From Linanthus parryae (Eukaryota; Streptophyta; Magnoliopsida; Ericales; Polemoniaceae), in contig JALGPY010000004.1 of the NCBI GenBank assembly GCA_023055425.1, forward strand, positions 115,547,504-115,611,503: DNA of 64,000 nt, given 5' to 3'. Below the pieces are notes generated by a model. It did not search any database. It had not been told where the DNA came from and saw nothing but the letters and a program-made list of their open reading frames with translations. The translations under genes were made by a program, and so were the position numbers. Of the stretch, positions 45,832 to 57,128 are shown one piece after another; the first letter of the stretch is position 1, and each line of letters opens with the position of its first letter.

Positions 45832-45941
45832 CTGCTATTCAAGATAATGGTACTTATGGTGACAACTACAGTAGGTTCTTCAACATGATAGATGTGTTGG
45901 AAGAGCTTGAACAGAACGAAGAGGTAGAAGAAGTGCAGTAG
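45832..45941 (+). pseudogene. Captured exon-like fragment near the Helitron 3' end
   Basis: After TATTTCAG the frame reads AIQDNGTYGDNYSRFFNMID and continues acidic (EELEQNEEVEEVQ) to TAG. The source gene is not recognised. A further open stretch with a GT donor lies at about 44900-44992 (DLASRNRTELHWNNDKATVM). Confidence 0.3.
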
Positions 45942-46590
45942 TAGATTTAGAGACAAGGACATGAAACTTAGCTGAGCAGTAGCACCAGCCGCAACCAACA
46001 CCTGTAGCAATCCACTCTCACCAAAGGCAACAGTGTGTCTATTGTAATTGTCTCCGTTTTCCTACCAACTTTGCCTTATAAATCCCTGCCAAGTACATAG
46101 CGATATTGTCGAAAGTCCAATTTAAACATGTCCTATACATAGCGTGTTCTGAATACAAAGCTCGAGTCGAAGCCACACCGTGCGCGAAGTGAGCGGGGTG
46201 ACCCTAGTGTGAAATAAATAAGACATGTTTTGTCATACTTTTTGGTGTTGTAAGATGTTGAAGCATAATCTTAATGACTAACTAGTGTTACATGTGTTTT
46301 GGGTGTTGTAGATATTGAAGCATAATCTTAATATCTAACTAGTGTAAATAAAGGATTGTTCTGATGATGAGTCTACTTGTTTTTTTTTTTTTTTTTTTGG
46401 TAATACATGGTTGAGGACGACTGCACGTTAAAAAGAACCAAAAAGTTGTCATTGGCTCAATGGATGGCTCGCTCTGACCACTTTCCAAGCCAGAGCAAGA
46501 AATTTTAAAGCTGCTCTTTTTTTCGAGGATAAGTGCAGCTTTACTACAGCCAACTCGTTTGCAATCTTCTAATAATATTCTAATGACATC

Positions 46591-47735
46591 TCCCACCTAG
46601 ATACCATATTAAGGTGGAGAAGGAGAGAGTTTTCTCCTGAGAGCTCACCCGAGGAGAATTATGTGGCTTCTTCTCGACCACCCAGGCGTGTACGACAACT
46701 TTGTGCTCCACCAGAACTTTTGGCTTTTTACACCAATCGTTGTAATCCCCGTATCTTGGTGGTGGATCGAGGCTGCTCTAACTCTCTCAGGTATCCATTG
46801 GAAAACCACTCCGGTTTAACTCTTTCTCTCATGTTGGAGGATGCTCGATCTAGTAAATCGAACACAATGGTGGAGTGGAGAAAACTTCCACCCATCTCAT
46901 CCAAAACAGATTGCTTCGCCGACATTACCAGAGACACTCCACAGAACTTCCAACCCTTCTCCGTAGCAAGCCTCTCGAAGGCCAAATCAAATAGATCAAT
47001 ACGGATGTTCTCATGTTTCTCTTAGCCACCATTCCGACCGCAAAACCGGAATGCACAAAACTTAAATTTCATCAAACCAACAACCCTCTACTCCTACTTC
47101 GGAACCTCTTTTGACCCATTAGAAATTAATTCCCCACCCTCGATCGGCGTACCGACCCTCATGTAGGCGACCCTTCTCGAAAACCCCCCTCAAAGATTGC
47201 CCTAGCCTACAAGCCTCCCTCTCCGGAACCGAATACCCAGCCGTTGTCTCCAACACCAAGGGGCTTGGCTCTTGGGCTATATAGGAAACGCCTGCCTCGA
47301 AAGTTTTCGGCAACATACAGCGGCAATTCTTTGTGGGGAAGTACTGACCCCACAGCACAACGACCCACCGCACGCCGTCCCAACCGCCCCCACATCCTTA
47401 CATGTTAGCTGGGTCAAAATAAGGGTCTAACGTGGTGATCTTTCTTGATTGACAGATGCTTCAGTGCTCTGGGCCACACATGTTAGGAGGTTTTATTTGC
47501 TAGCAGCCAATATAACCCTTTTATTATCCATATGTTATGTTTACTTTATTGTGTGTATTAAGTGTTTTCTTGCTTTTATTGTCTGTACTAGCTTTTATGA
47601 GTTTTTGTTATGTCATAACTTGTATACTGTACGTACTCCTTTGAGGCGATGAAGAGTTACATGTGTAAGACATGATAAAAGAGCCTGATTGTGCTATCTT
47701 TTGTTAAGGAATATCTTACCTTTGATAAAAAAAAT
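46591..47735 (+). mobile_element. Unclassified repeat, likely 5'-truncated LINE end (B copy)
   Basis: Counterpart of 16453-17597. The best open piece (46663-47025) passes through NPRILVVDRG, GLTLSLML and MVEWRKLPPISSKTDCFADI without a stop, a longer reading than in A, which supports a once-coding origin. The protein is not recognised. The tail ends TACCTTTGATAAAAAAA. Confidence 0.4.
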
Positions 47736-47789
47736 ACATTTTTTTTTTAAATTTATGTAGGAAGACAGTTATGTTTTACAACCAATTAA

Positions 47790-48254
47790 GGGCTAGTTTG
47801 GTAATGCTATGGCGTTTTAGAAAGCTGTTGTGTAGGAAGTACTGTGAGAAAGCTTATGTGGAAATCTACGTGAAAAATGTTTTGGTAAATTCCGTATTTA
47901 AGCTGCTGCGGGAAAGCACTTTTGAAATTTTGTGTTTGGTAATTTGTGTTTTTAGAGTTGATGTTATTTTTGAAATGCCATTATCAAACATGATATAATA
48001 AATAATGTTATTACAATAAATAACTACTAATATTTATAACGGATAAGAATATCAAATAATACATTTATCGAAAAGCAGGTCCTGGAAAAAAAAGCAGGCT
48101 AAAAAGCAACCCCTCCACTGTTTTTCAAAAGCTGCTGTGGGGAAGTAACGACTTTCCAGAAAGCAGAAAAATTAAATTTACCAAACACAGTAATACTGCT
48201 TTTAGATTTGAAAAGAAACGTTCTAGAAAGCAAAAAGCATTACCAAACGGGCTA
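47790..48254. mobile_element. Harbinger/Tourist-like MITE, B copy (465 bp)
   Basis: TAA at 47787-47789 and 48255-48257 flanks inverted ends: GGGCTAGTTTGGTAATGC at the left, TAGCCCGTTTGGTAATGC as reverse complement of the right. The B copy keeps a better inverted repeat than the A copy at 17645. Confidence 0.75.
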
Positions 48255-48379
48255 TAAGAGTCCTATAATTGATGTAACAAATAACGTTTTCAGTATCCCT
48301 ATGTGTGTGTTTTTTTGAATTACCGGGTCTACATTAGAGAATCAACCCCAATAAAACAGTGAGCTCAAACGCTATCTAG

Positions 48380-48911
48380 CTCAAACGCTATCTAGCTCAA
48401 ACACATGTTTGGAAAAAGAATCTGTGAGCTCGTTCCTTTCTCTAGAAACTAAATGAACCTCAGAATTGGTATAATCAGTACACCTTCGAGCAATAAGCGC
48501 TTCCTCTATTACTCTTCTCCCACTCTCAAAGTGATGGTCAGCTCTTTCCTTTTCTCTGTCTTCAATTTCTTCTTGGATCTCGTGCACTGCATCGGTTGAA
48601 TCAGAGGCGATGATGATGTTCTTGAAATTCGTAGCTTCTACCAACAATATTCCTTCCTCCATCGCTGTGAGTTCCACCTCCGAAATTGATTGAGTGAGCT
48701 TGAGAGGTTTGGAAATTTCGTCAAGAAACTGGCCAGCTGAGTCCCTGATGGTGATTCCCAGTCATCCCCTTCAATATGTGTCCAATCTGGCTCCATCGAC
48801 GTTGATTGTGACATACCCCTCCGGCGGCGGTCGCTACGTCCTATCCCGTAGGTCTGTCGGAGGGGCGTCCGGCAACCACAGTGCCCAGATTCACGATTCC
48901 TTGAAAAACAC
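48380..48911 (-). pseudogene. LINE M1 RNase H remnant (B copy), better preserved
   Basis: On the minus strand the reading is PPPEGYVTINVDGA (catalytic Asp), then stops, DSAGQFLDEISK, VELTAMEEGILLVEA (catalytic Glu), IIASDSTDAVHEI (catalytic Asp) and, in the 98-codon piece 48677-48381, VHLVSRERNELTDSFSKH (last Asp of the site). This is the RVT_3-type RNase H of plant LINEs, which degrades the RNA strand during reverse transcription. Confidence 0.8.
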
Positions 48912-49190
48912 CACAATATCTCAGCCCATACTCTGCAACTGTTGCTGCTTGCCCTTTTTCCCCTTTGATCTCAAATTGTTCTTGTGTTTCCAAAGTGACC
49001 GACAAGTTGAAACTCATTTCTAACAGTCTTGGGTCTTCAAAGTTGTCTCAACTCTTCAACGCAGTTGTAGAAATTATCTTGAAAAGTTTCAACAAATTCA
49101 GCTCCAAAGACTATGTTCAAAAACCTGTTTTGCCAAAATACAGTCCATAAAGACGTATTTTTGTAAGATTCTACACCTTCTTTACACCAA
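48912..49190 (-). pseudogene. LINE M1 zinc-finger to RNase H link (B copy), part 1
   Basis: Continuous with the RNase H piece here; in A the solo LTR sits at the junction. No stop-free frame. Interrupted on the right by the element at 49191. Confidence 0.55.
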
Positions 49191-50273
49191 TGCCTCGTTT
49201 GGGTAGAGGATAAGGAGGGAGCATAAGATAAGTTATACCCTCTATTTTTTTATCAAGTGTTTGGGTGCCGGATAAGACAGGGGATAAATTATGTTGCCTT
49301 ATGCTGATGGAGCTTTTAATGAACAAATTTTATACAACCAACATGGAGGTATAAGCTCGGATAAGAAAATAGTATATTAGGATGCTAGTAGGTTGACAAA
49401 GATACCCCCACAAACTATCTCATTTCTTACCCTTGCTATTAGGTTAACACACTTATTTTTATAGTCCCCTCATTCTTCTCACTTTCTACCATAATGAATT
49501 GATTTGAGAAACAAAAATAAATCTAATAAATCACTACCCATGTAAACGTAATATCGACCTTTATTTTGGTGGAGGTCCTCATGGTTTTGATAACTATTAT
49601 TCTGGGATTGCATAACTTTATTTGAGTGTGCATGGTTGAGCTAAATATGAAGACATTTTACCGTGCTTGCTGAAATTTCGTTGGTTCAATTAAACTTGTT
49701 TATTGTAGGTTTTGTAACACCATGACAATTTTCCCAATAAGTACAAGTAGTTTAGACTCCATATTTTGCTATGGCCATGTTGTATCCATGAATATTTGTT
49801 ATGTTTGCATGTTACTACAAGTTTATTTCGCGTATTAATTAGAGTAATGATACTCCCTTGTCAAATTATGAGTGAATCGGAAACACAGTTATAATGTGAT
49901 CGACGTGTGTAATTTAACTATTCATGCGAATAGATGGGAGCAATATTAGCCAATTTATTCAACATACGGTGACAACGTCACTATTGTGTAGAAAAAAGAG
50001 TAGTAAAATATAAACATAAATACTGATACATTTTATATACATTTTTCCTCGTCTATTTGAAATATACAATCTTTTGTACAAAATAACAGCACTCAGGGTA
50101 TTACAGTCATTTTCGCACATACCTTGCTTCATATCCTGCATCATATCCGACAACATCCAAACACAAGCAGCTAGCATATCTTATCACGGCTTATCAGACA
50201 ACATTCATATCCTTGCTCATATCCCAGCATAAGCCTTATCCCTACATATCATATCCTCTACCCAAACGAGGCC
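49191..50273. mobile_element. Harbinger-like non-autonomous element, 1083 bp
   Basis: Inverted ends share GCCTCGTTTGGGTAGAGGAT exactly (left from 49192, right as reverse complement ending 50272). It is flanked by CAA on both sides (49188-49190, 50274-50276); segment A has a single TAA at the empty site (near 20750), so the original target was probably TAA, the PIF/Harbinger preference. No transposase frame is visible. Confidence 0.8.
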
Positions 50274-50750
50274 CAAGCACATTGAGTTGGCACATCCATA
50301 TCTCTTTGTATCAAATTAGTCGCCACTGATAGTGTACGTGACCACGCTCTCCAACTGGGAAAGATGGATCTTTTGGGATATTTAGCTTCCACAGTCTGCG
50401 CAATAAATTTTAGTGGTACACCTGTTGAAGATTCGATGCCATTTTCCATCAGATTATTGTGCAATTTATACCCCGAAGAGTCCCCATTTTGATTGGTTGG
50501 CAGCAGGAGGGATAAAATCTATTCGACCTCAGCCGGAAGAAACAAGTTCTTCACTAAATATGGGTCCCATAAACGATCATTAGAGAGGAGAGTCGCAACC
50601 TTAAGCTGAGGTTCATGCGATGTTGTAAATGGTATAGCTTGTGGGTCTTGGGATCCATTTATCTTCGTAGAGACCCACCCTTCTTCAGTCATCTATCTTA
50701 CAATATAACACCTTCTCTAATAAATCTGAAGATCAAAAGTGAGAGTTTGC
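50274..50750 (-). pseudogene. LINE M1 zinc-finger region (B copy), part 2
   Basis: Minus-strand counterpart of 20750-21255, with readable pieces NLMENGIESSTGVPLK and RDMDVPTQC. The uninterrupted target AAAAGTGAGAGTTTG at 50735-50749 is the empty site of the plus-strand LINE of segment A. Confidence 0.65.
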
Positions 50751-52130
50751 AAATTATTTCGTTTTAAGTACTCTACTTATTAAGGAGTTTTGTTTTTTTT
50801 AGAATCCTCCATCCTTGTTTAGCTAGAACAGCTTGACTAGGTTCCTTCATCTTCTTGAAACTAAGTCCCTTTTCTTCTTGATTCCTTGATCTTGTCCCAT
50901 CCATACCAAGTAATGCATCTTTCTTTGTCTCGCTTGGACCACCAAAGTTGTCGAATTAGCACCTCCATTTTATCCCAAATGCCATCTAGTAACATAAATC
51001 AGCTCATTGTGTAGCTTGGTATAGCGTGTGCCACTGATTTCAGGAGCACTTCCTTTACCGCAATAGAGAAAGACTTCTTTTTCCATCTTTTAAGCTTACT
51101 GCCAAACTTGTTAGTCAAGGAATTGAAAGTGATGGACTTGTTCCGCCCCATAGTAGTTGGAAGTCCCAAATATTTATCATACTTCTCTACTTTCTGAACA
51201 CCAATAGCACCAAGAAGAGCAACCCTAGAACGCATGACGAAAAGATTATGCATATTTCTTCAAGTTTGCTTCTTGTCTTGAGACCTTCCCGTAATCAACA
51301 AAGATCTGCCACAAGTGATTGATGTTCTCCAGATTTGCACCTGTAAAAAACAGATAATCATCAGCAAAAAAAAAAGATGGGAGACCACTGATCCTCCCCT
51401 AGACGCCGTAACCCCTTCCAGCCGACCCTCCCTAACCGCCAAATAAACAACACACAATAGGAACTCAGTACAAATGAGGAAAAGCTATGGAGAGATCGGA
51501 CACCATGACTTGGTTCCCTTTCGGGAATCATTTTACCAACCGAAACGCCATTACTTATGAAGGAATGATTCACTGTGGATATACACTTATAATCAACGCA
51601 GTAAACGTGGGGTCGAACCCATATGATAAGAGCCTCTTTGATGAAATGCCACGTCGATCTATCATAAGCCTTACTCGTGTTGATATTTAGCGCTCGTGTC
51701 CTTTCTTTCCCTTCTTCCTAGTCTTGAGAGAGTGGATAACCTCAAAATTTTTCAGGATGTTGTCGGTAATCAGCCTTCCTGGCACAAAAACACTTTGATT
51801 CTCTGCTATCAACCCCGGTAGTAGATTTCTCGAGTCTATTTGCGGCTATTTTTGCAACAATCTTGCATATGACAGAACGAATACAATACTCACTAGGCTT
51901 CCTAGGTTGCTTCGTCTTTGTGATCAGCGCGATAAGAGTAGAGTTGAAATCAGTCAAATCCGCTCCATTGTTGAGAATATTCAGCACCGTCTTCGTGATA
52001 TCCTCCCCAACTATGTCCCCGTATCTCTAAAAAAAATCATGCGTGAAACCCTCAGCCCTGGGCGCTTTATTCGTCGCCATTTGAAAGAGTGATGTTTCAA
52101 CTTCTTGTGCCGAATAGCTCTGTTCCATCC
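50751..52130 (-). pseudogene. LINE M1 reverse transcriptase (B copy)
   Basis: Minus strand: NNGADLTDFNSTLIALITKT (51987 on), SVICKIVAKIAANRLE, then NHSFISNGVSVGK, then KSITFNSLTNKFGSKLKRWK and VLLKSVAHAIPSYTMS (51253-50999). The FADD region near 51.36 kb is shortened. It is more decayed than the A copy around the first catalytic Asp. Confidence 0.75.
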
Positions 52131-53035
52131 TCTGCATGATTCGTATGTCCGAAACTACTAATTATTTTTACAACTCTCATAATATCGTAAAGACAATCAT
52201 CATAGAGCTTAATTCAGATTGCATGAGGAGCTGGAAACTAAAGCATAACTCAACCCTGACGATTTTTAAAAAAGAGCCAAAATTAGGGTTTGATTAAAAA
52301 AACCCAATATAAACACACATAACTACCACATTAATATATTTGAAGGTCTTAGAGAACTTATTGAAAAAAGAAGAGGAATCCACACTCACGTACCAATACT
52401 GGCACTAATCACTAAGTGGTTCGTAAATGTGTTTGGGGAGCTGATATTGTGAATCAATTCAAGTGTTAGGTTCAACATCATCGTGTATACCTCAAAATCT
52501 AAACACAGTGTATATGCAATTAAAATAGTAATTGCATAAACTTTGTAAGTGCTACAAGGTTGTAAAAATAGTAATATCGTTGTGCTTGAGAGAAAAAATA
52601 AAGCTTTTGGCATATGTGTTCTTAGTGTTTCTCAAGGTGATCTTTCACTAGATAATCGGCAGTTGCAGAGGATGGGGTGCGGTGGAGGTCGTTGCGCAGA
52701 ATGTAGCAGTTGCAAAGGAGGAGGAAGCCATGAAAGTCGACGGAGGAGTTACAAAGAAGAGAGAGAGTTAGGTTTTTAGAAAAATGTAACCCAATTGTTT
52801 GAATTTCTTTTGTTTTCATAATAAAAAATAATTTAATTATCCAAATTCATGATTATTTTTAAGTTAATTATACTTTTTTGAAAATTAGTTAATTACATTT
52901 ATTAACCACATTTCTACAAGTGGATATAAGTCAATTAAGGGTATTTCAGGCCAATTTTTTAGGAACCGATTAGTCGAGAACCTTAACCGAATGAAGTCCC
53001 TTAGTCGCCACTGTACGAGCTGCTTCGTTCCTCTT
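52131..53035. other. Non-coding part of the A/B repeat, left edge of R3
   Basis: Matches 29.27-30.15 kb in A. No gene. The last 80 bases (52960-53040) match the start of R3 at 61190, so the gypsy element was inserted into R3. Confidence 0.6.
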
Positions 53036-53040
53036 CCCGC

Positions 53041-53543
53041 CGTGCTGTCTCCTGCCTCATAACAGCCTCGCGATCGGAAATTGACCGTAATTAAGAGATA
53101 ACCTGATGGATTTCTCTAATTCGCAGAAGAGAGAAAAATAGGGTTCAGAGAGAAGAAAGAAATTGCAGAAGAAATGACAATTTTCATAAAACATTTACAT
53201 CCCCAGCTTATATAGCAAGGGGTAGGAAATTTTAATAAATGTAACTTCTGACGATCTCACACGCCAGCACTTCTGACCTGATTGGACCAATCAGAAGAGA
53301 GGGATCGGCTGACATGGTGGCTTTGCTGTCAACTAAGCTGAACGACATCGCTCATCTTGTTGAATTTGAATCCACCGTCTAAAGAAAAGAGATGGTTGAG
53401 ATTAGACTTCTCAGACCCATCCAACGACTGCTGCTACTAGAAATTATACGACCACAATTTTAGTGGTCTTGCACTTTGGTCCTAATTATAGGACCACAGT
53501 TTATACAATCTTTCGGTTGGGTTCTTCTCCTGTGAACATGACA
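53041..53543 (-). repeat. Gypsy 3' LTR (503 bp)
   Basis: On the minus strand it starts TGTCATGTTCACAGGAG after a purine tract (CAAGGGAAAGGCACT, 53558-53544) and ends at 53041 in GCACG, where the usual CA end has mutated. Confidence 0.85.
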
Positions 53544-53573
53544 AGTGCCTTTCCCTTGAAATGAAGCTTGACA

Positions 53574-53801
53574 TCAAGATTGGAAATGAGGAAACTGCTT
53601 CTTAAGCTGATAATAATCCTCCCATGTAACTTCTGAGGGGTATAAATTCACCCATTGAACTAGAACCTTAACAATGGACGAGTTACTTTGTTTAGCTAAC
53701 TTTTTGTCAAGAATAGCAGCTGGTTCTACAAGGAATTGTCCTTCTGGTCCAACAAGAGGTAAATCATGGGTAGCAACATAATTTCCAATAGCCTTCTTCA
53801 A
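53574..53801 (-). pseudogene. Gypsy integrase C-terminus with chromodomain
   Basis: 76 open codons: LVEPAAILDKKL, then KVLVQWVNLYPSEVTWEDYY and LKKQFPHF, the plant chromovirus pattern (VQWxxLxxxExTWE). The chromodomain is thought to guide integration to marked chromatin. Confidence 0.85.
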
Positions 53802-54038
53802 CTAGGACACATGAAAAACTGGATGAACCCTGGACTGATCAGGAAGATTGAGCTTCTAAGCAACTTTACCAACCCTATGCAGAATCTGGAAAGGTCCATA
53901 GAGACCCACATAGAGAGCTTGTAATTATATCTCAAACTGAACTGAACTTTGCCGGTAGGGTTGAAGCTTCAAAAACACCATGTCATCCACCCGAAGTTCC
54001 CTCTCAGTCGTATGCTTATTAGTATAATGCAACAGCCT

Positions 54039-54712
54039 CTATTGAGCTTTGCACAAATTGTCCTTGAGCAGCTGAAGGAGTTTGGCTCTGTCATGAATGA
54101 ATGTATCCACAACTTCCATCCCAGTCTTTTTCAATTGATGAAAATTGTAACGATGTGGTTTAAAACCATATAGAGCTTCAAATGGAGTAAGTTGTAAGGC
54201 AGTGTGATAGTTAGTGTTATACCACCATTCTGCTAGGCTCAACCATTTAACCCACTTCTTGGGTCTATCACCAATGAGACACCTAATATACACCTATAAA
54301 CACTTATTAAGCCTCTCATTTGACCATCAGTTTGAGGGTGGTAGGCTGTTGTATATTTGAGGTGAGTGCCCATGAGTTTAAACAGTGTATTCCAAAACTG
54401 ACTAAGAAAGATAGGATTTCTATCACTTACAATGGAGTTGGGCAATCTATGAAATGTGCACAGATTATGAAATTAAATGTCAGCAACCTCCTCAGCAATT
54501 CAAGGATAGATAAAAGCAATAAAATTCCCATATTTAGAGAGCCTATCAATCACCACTAGGATGGTAGACCTTCCTTCAGACTTTGGCAACCCTTCTACAA
54601 AATCCATATCAATGTCAGACCAGGGTTTATCAGGGATAGGTAGTGGCTGTAGTAACCCTGGGTAGAGCAAGTGTCCAGATTTCATTCTCTGGCAAATGTC
54701 ACAGCCTTTCAC
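54039..54712 (-). pseudogene. Gypsy integrase core, frameshifted
   Basis: Minus strand, three frames: CDICQRMKSGHLLYPGLLQP (zinc-binding end), DIDMDFVEGLPKS with the first catalytic Asp and VVIDRLSKYG, then SIVSDRNPIFLSQFW (second Asp) and YHPQTDGQ, where the third catalytic residue should follow as QTE in QTDGQTE but reads QMRG, then WVKWLSLAEWWYNTNYHTAL and FEALYG. Confidence 0.85.
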
Positions 54713-54890
54713 CCAAGATTTAACCTGTCTTCATCCCAGGCTAGTCAAAGAGCATCTTGACCCTTTTATAAGTACCCAGTATACCCGAGTGACCCCCCAC
54801 ACCAGTATTGTGCAACTATTGGCTTATGTGCTTCCTTAACTCAGTCTCGCAGCCCACATAGATCAACCCCTTGTGTTTAAGCACTACATC

Positions 54891-55592
54891 CTACATTGTG
54901 TAACCTATAATGGCATTTGCATCAATTGCTAGAGCAGATAACTTGTCCTTAGAAAAATCATCATTCTCATAAATGTCCTTGACAACCTGCAACCATTTGG
55001 GAATGACAGAAGAGATTATTGCACAGTGTACCTCCTCTTCTTCTGACTGTGTGTACTTCCTAGACAGAGCATCGACAACCTTGTTCAATTTGTACTGAAT
55101 TTCATAGTGCATCCCTAGCAACTTAGAAATCCATTTTTGATGTAGTATTGTAGTGAGTTTCTGCTCTAATAAGTACTTAAGACTGTGGTGATTTGTATTT
55201 TATTATGAATTTACTTCCCTCCAAATATGATCTCCACTTAGAGATAACATGGACAAGTGCCAAGAGTTCCTTCTCATAAGTAGAAAGTCCCAAGTGCCTT
55301 GGAGATAAGGCTTTGCTGAAATAAGTCAAGCGTCTGCTTTGTTGCATTAGTACTGCTCATATTCCATCATAGCACACATATGATTCCACAATAAGCATTT
55401 CATTGAAATTGGGCAAGGTCAGGACATGAGCTTGAACCATAGCTTGTTTCAATGTAAGAAAGCTTCTATTGCTTCAAGGGACCAAGTGAAGTTACATTTC
55501 TTAAGAAATTGAGTAAGTGGCCTAGCCAAGGCCCCATATCTTCTAAGAGACCTCCTATAGTAACCAGTTAGCCCCAAGAACCCTCTTAATTC
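54891..55592 (-). pseudogene. Gypsy RNase H region, decayed
   Basis: Between reverse transcriptase and integrase. Readable pieces include MHYEIQYKLNKVVDALSRKY (55121 on), equivalent to the IxYxxGKxNxVADALSR motif at the end of gypsy RNase H. The first half (55.2-55.6 kb) has many stops. Confidence 0.7.
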
Positions 55593-56266
55593 CTAAATTG
55601 TGTTAGGAATAGGCCAATCCTCTATGGAACTTAGCTTCTTAGGGTCAGTTTGCACACCCTCTTTGCTGATAATATGTCCTAGATACTCCCCAGCAGCTAA
55701 ACCAAAAGAACATTTACTGAGTTTAGCAGAGAGATGGTGCTTCCTCATGAGCTCAAACACTATCTTTAAGTGTTGCTGGTGTTCCTCCATGGTGCCACTG
55801 TATATCAGAATGTCATCAAATATGACAAGGACAATTCTCCTCACATAAACCCTGCAAATGTCATTCATAAGACATTGAAATGTAGCAGGGGCATTTGTGA
55901 GGCCAAAAGACATCACACTGAACTTATATAACCCCTTATGTGTTCTAAAAACAGTCTTGTACACATCATTCTCGACCATTCTTACTCGATGGTACCCAGA
56001 TCTGATATCTAACTTAGAAAAGATAGCTGCACCCTTAAGTTCATCCATCAATTCATCAATAACTAGAATTGGAAACTTGTCTTGATGGTAATGTCATTTA
56101 ATCCCCTGTAGTCAACACATAACCTCCATGTACCATCCTTCTTCTTCACCAGAAGTACTGGAGCTGAAAAATGGCTAGTGCTGGGTTGTATGATACTATT
56201 TTGTAACATCTCTTTCACCATTTCCTCTATTTTCTTCTTCAAAAAGGGGTACCTATAAGGCCTCAA
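55593..56266 (-). pseudogene. Gypsy reverse transcriptase
   Basis: Two frames: [31 protein letters not shown] with [10 protein letters not shown] (56266-56063), then 152 codons (56051-55593) with FSKLDIRSGYHRVRM (first catalytic Asp), FGLTNAPATFQCLMND, IFDDILIYS (YxDD-type site, here IFDD), AKLSKCSFG and YLGHIIS. The catalytic residues are all present in this long piece. Confidence 0.9.
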
Positions 56267-56284
56267 ACATACATGTTTATCTCC

Positions 56285-56923
56285 TTATCTGAGTGAAATT
56301 TTATGATCTTGAGTTCTTGGTGGTGGCAATTGAGTTGCAACTGCAAATAGATCCCCATATTGCTCAATTAGAGACTGTATTGCCCCTGGGGTTGCTGAGG
56401 AAGTAGCCACTGCTCTAATGGAGTATAGATGTGCTGCAATGCAATGCTCATTTTGATTATAGTACTCTTGTATAGTTTGTAACTGCACTTCTTGTAATGT
56501 GGTGTCATTGTTATGTGATGTCAGTACCATTTCCTGGCCATTCAACTGAAATCCAAAAGTTCTTTTGTTGAAATCTAGAGAAATAGGTCTCACCTTTTTC
56601 AGCCATTGTGATCCCAGCACCACATCACATCCCCCTAGAGGTATTACCCTCAGATCAGTAATAACAGTGAGCTTTTTCAATTCAATCTTGACTTCTTTAT
56701 AGACTGCAGTGCTGCTAATTTTACTGTCATCTGCAACTGGCATTTCTCTGGTGATTTGACTATCACAATGCACCCTCCTAGCTGTGCCTTGGTCAATGAA
56801 ATTGTGTGTACTACCAATGTCTATGAGAATGTGCACCACCTTACCCTGAAGGTTATCAGCAATTCTTATAGTTTCACTACTGGTACAACCAGACACTGCA
56901 TGTAATGAGATGCTCAAGGGCAA
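56285..56923 (-). pseudogene. Gypsy protease region
   Basis: 212 open codons. LIDIGSTHNFID is the retropepsin active-site loop, normally LIDSGSTHNFID; the catalytic Asp stays but Ser is replaced by Ile, which should impair cleavage. Downstream are the CDVVLGSQWLK and ISLDFNKRTFGF strands of the protease core. Confidence 0.85.
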
Positions 56924-57128
56924 CTCTTCTTATGTGATAGCCAATGCAGTGTCTTTTACCCTGGTTGTATTTCATTTAATGCTTCTGTACCTCTGCCATC
57001 TTCATCTTCCTCAGTGCCAATCAGTAAATACAGAGATATTTCTTGGTACACTTATGCCCTGGGGAGTAGCTCTCATCACAGTAGAAACGAAACATTTTTG
57101 TCTATTTTTTCCTTCATCTCAGTTGCAC

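Larger units (their letters stand above)
39166..46207 (+). mobile_element. Helitron, 7042 bp, with exon-like gene fragments
   Basis: Starts TCTTTCTACCTATATTAAAAG, a plant Helitron 5' end, and ends CCCTAG (CTRR rule) after an imperfect GC-rich hairpin (CACCGTGCGC ... GCGGGGTG, about 46176-46200). It sits between A and T: GACATGTA at the left and TGTGAAATAAAT at the right, with no target duplication. The G3 flank has GACATGTA joined directly to TGTGAAATAAAT (11858/11859). No Rep or helicase motif is seen, so it is non-autonomous. Several plus-strand exon-like segments lie inside. Confidence 0.88.
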
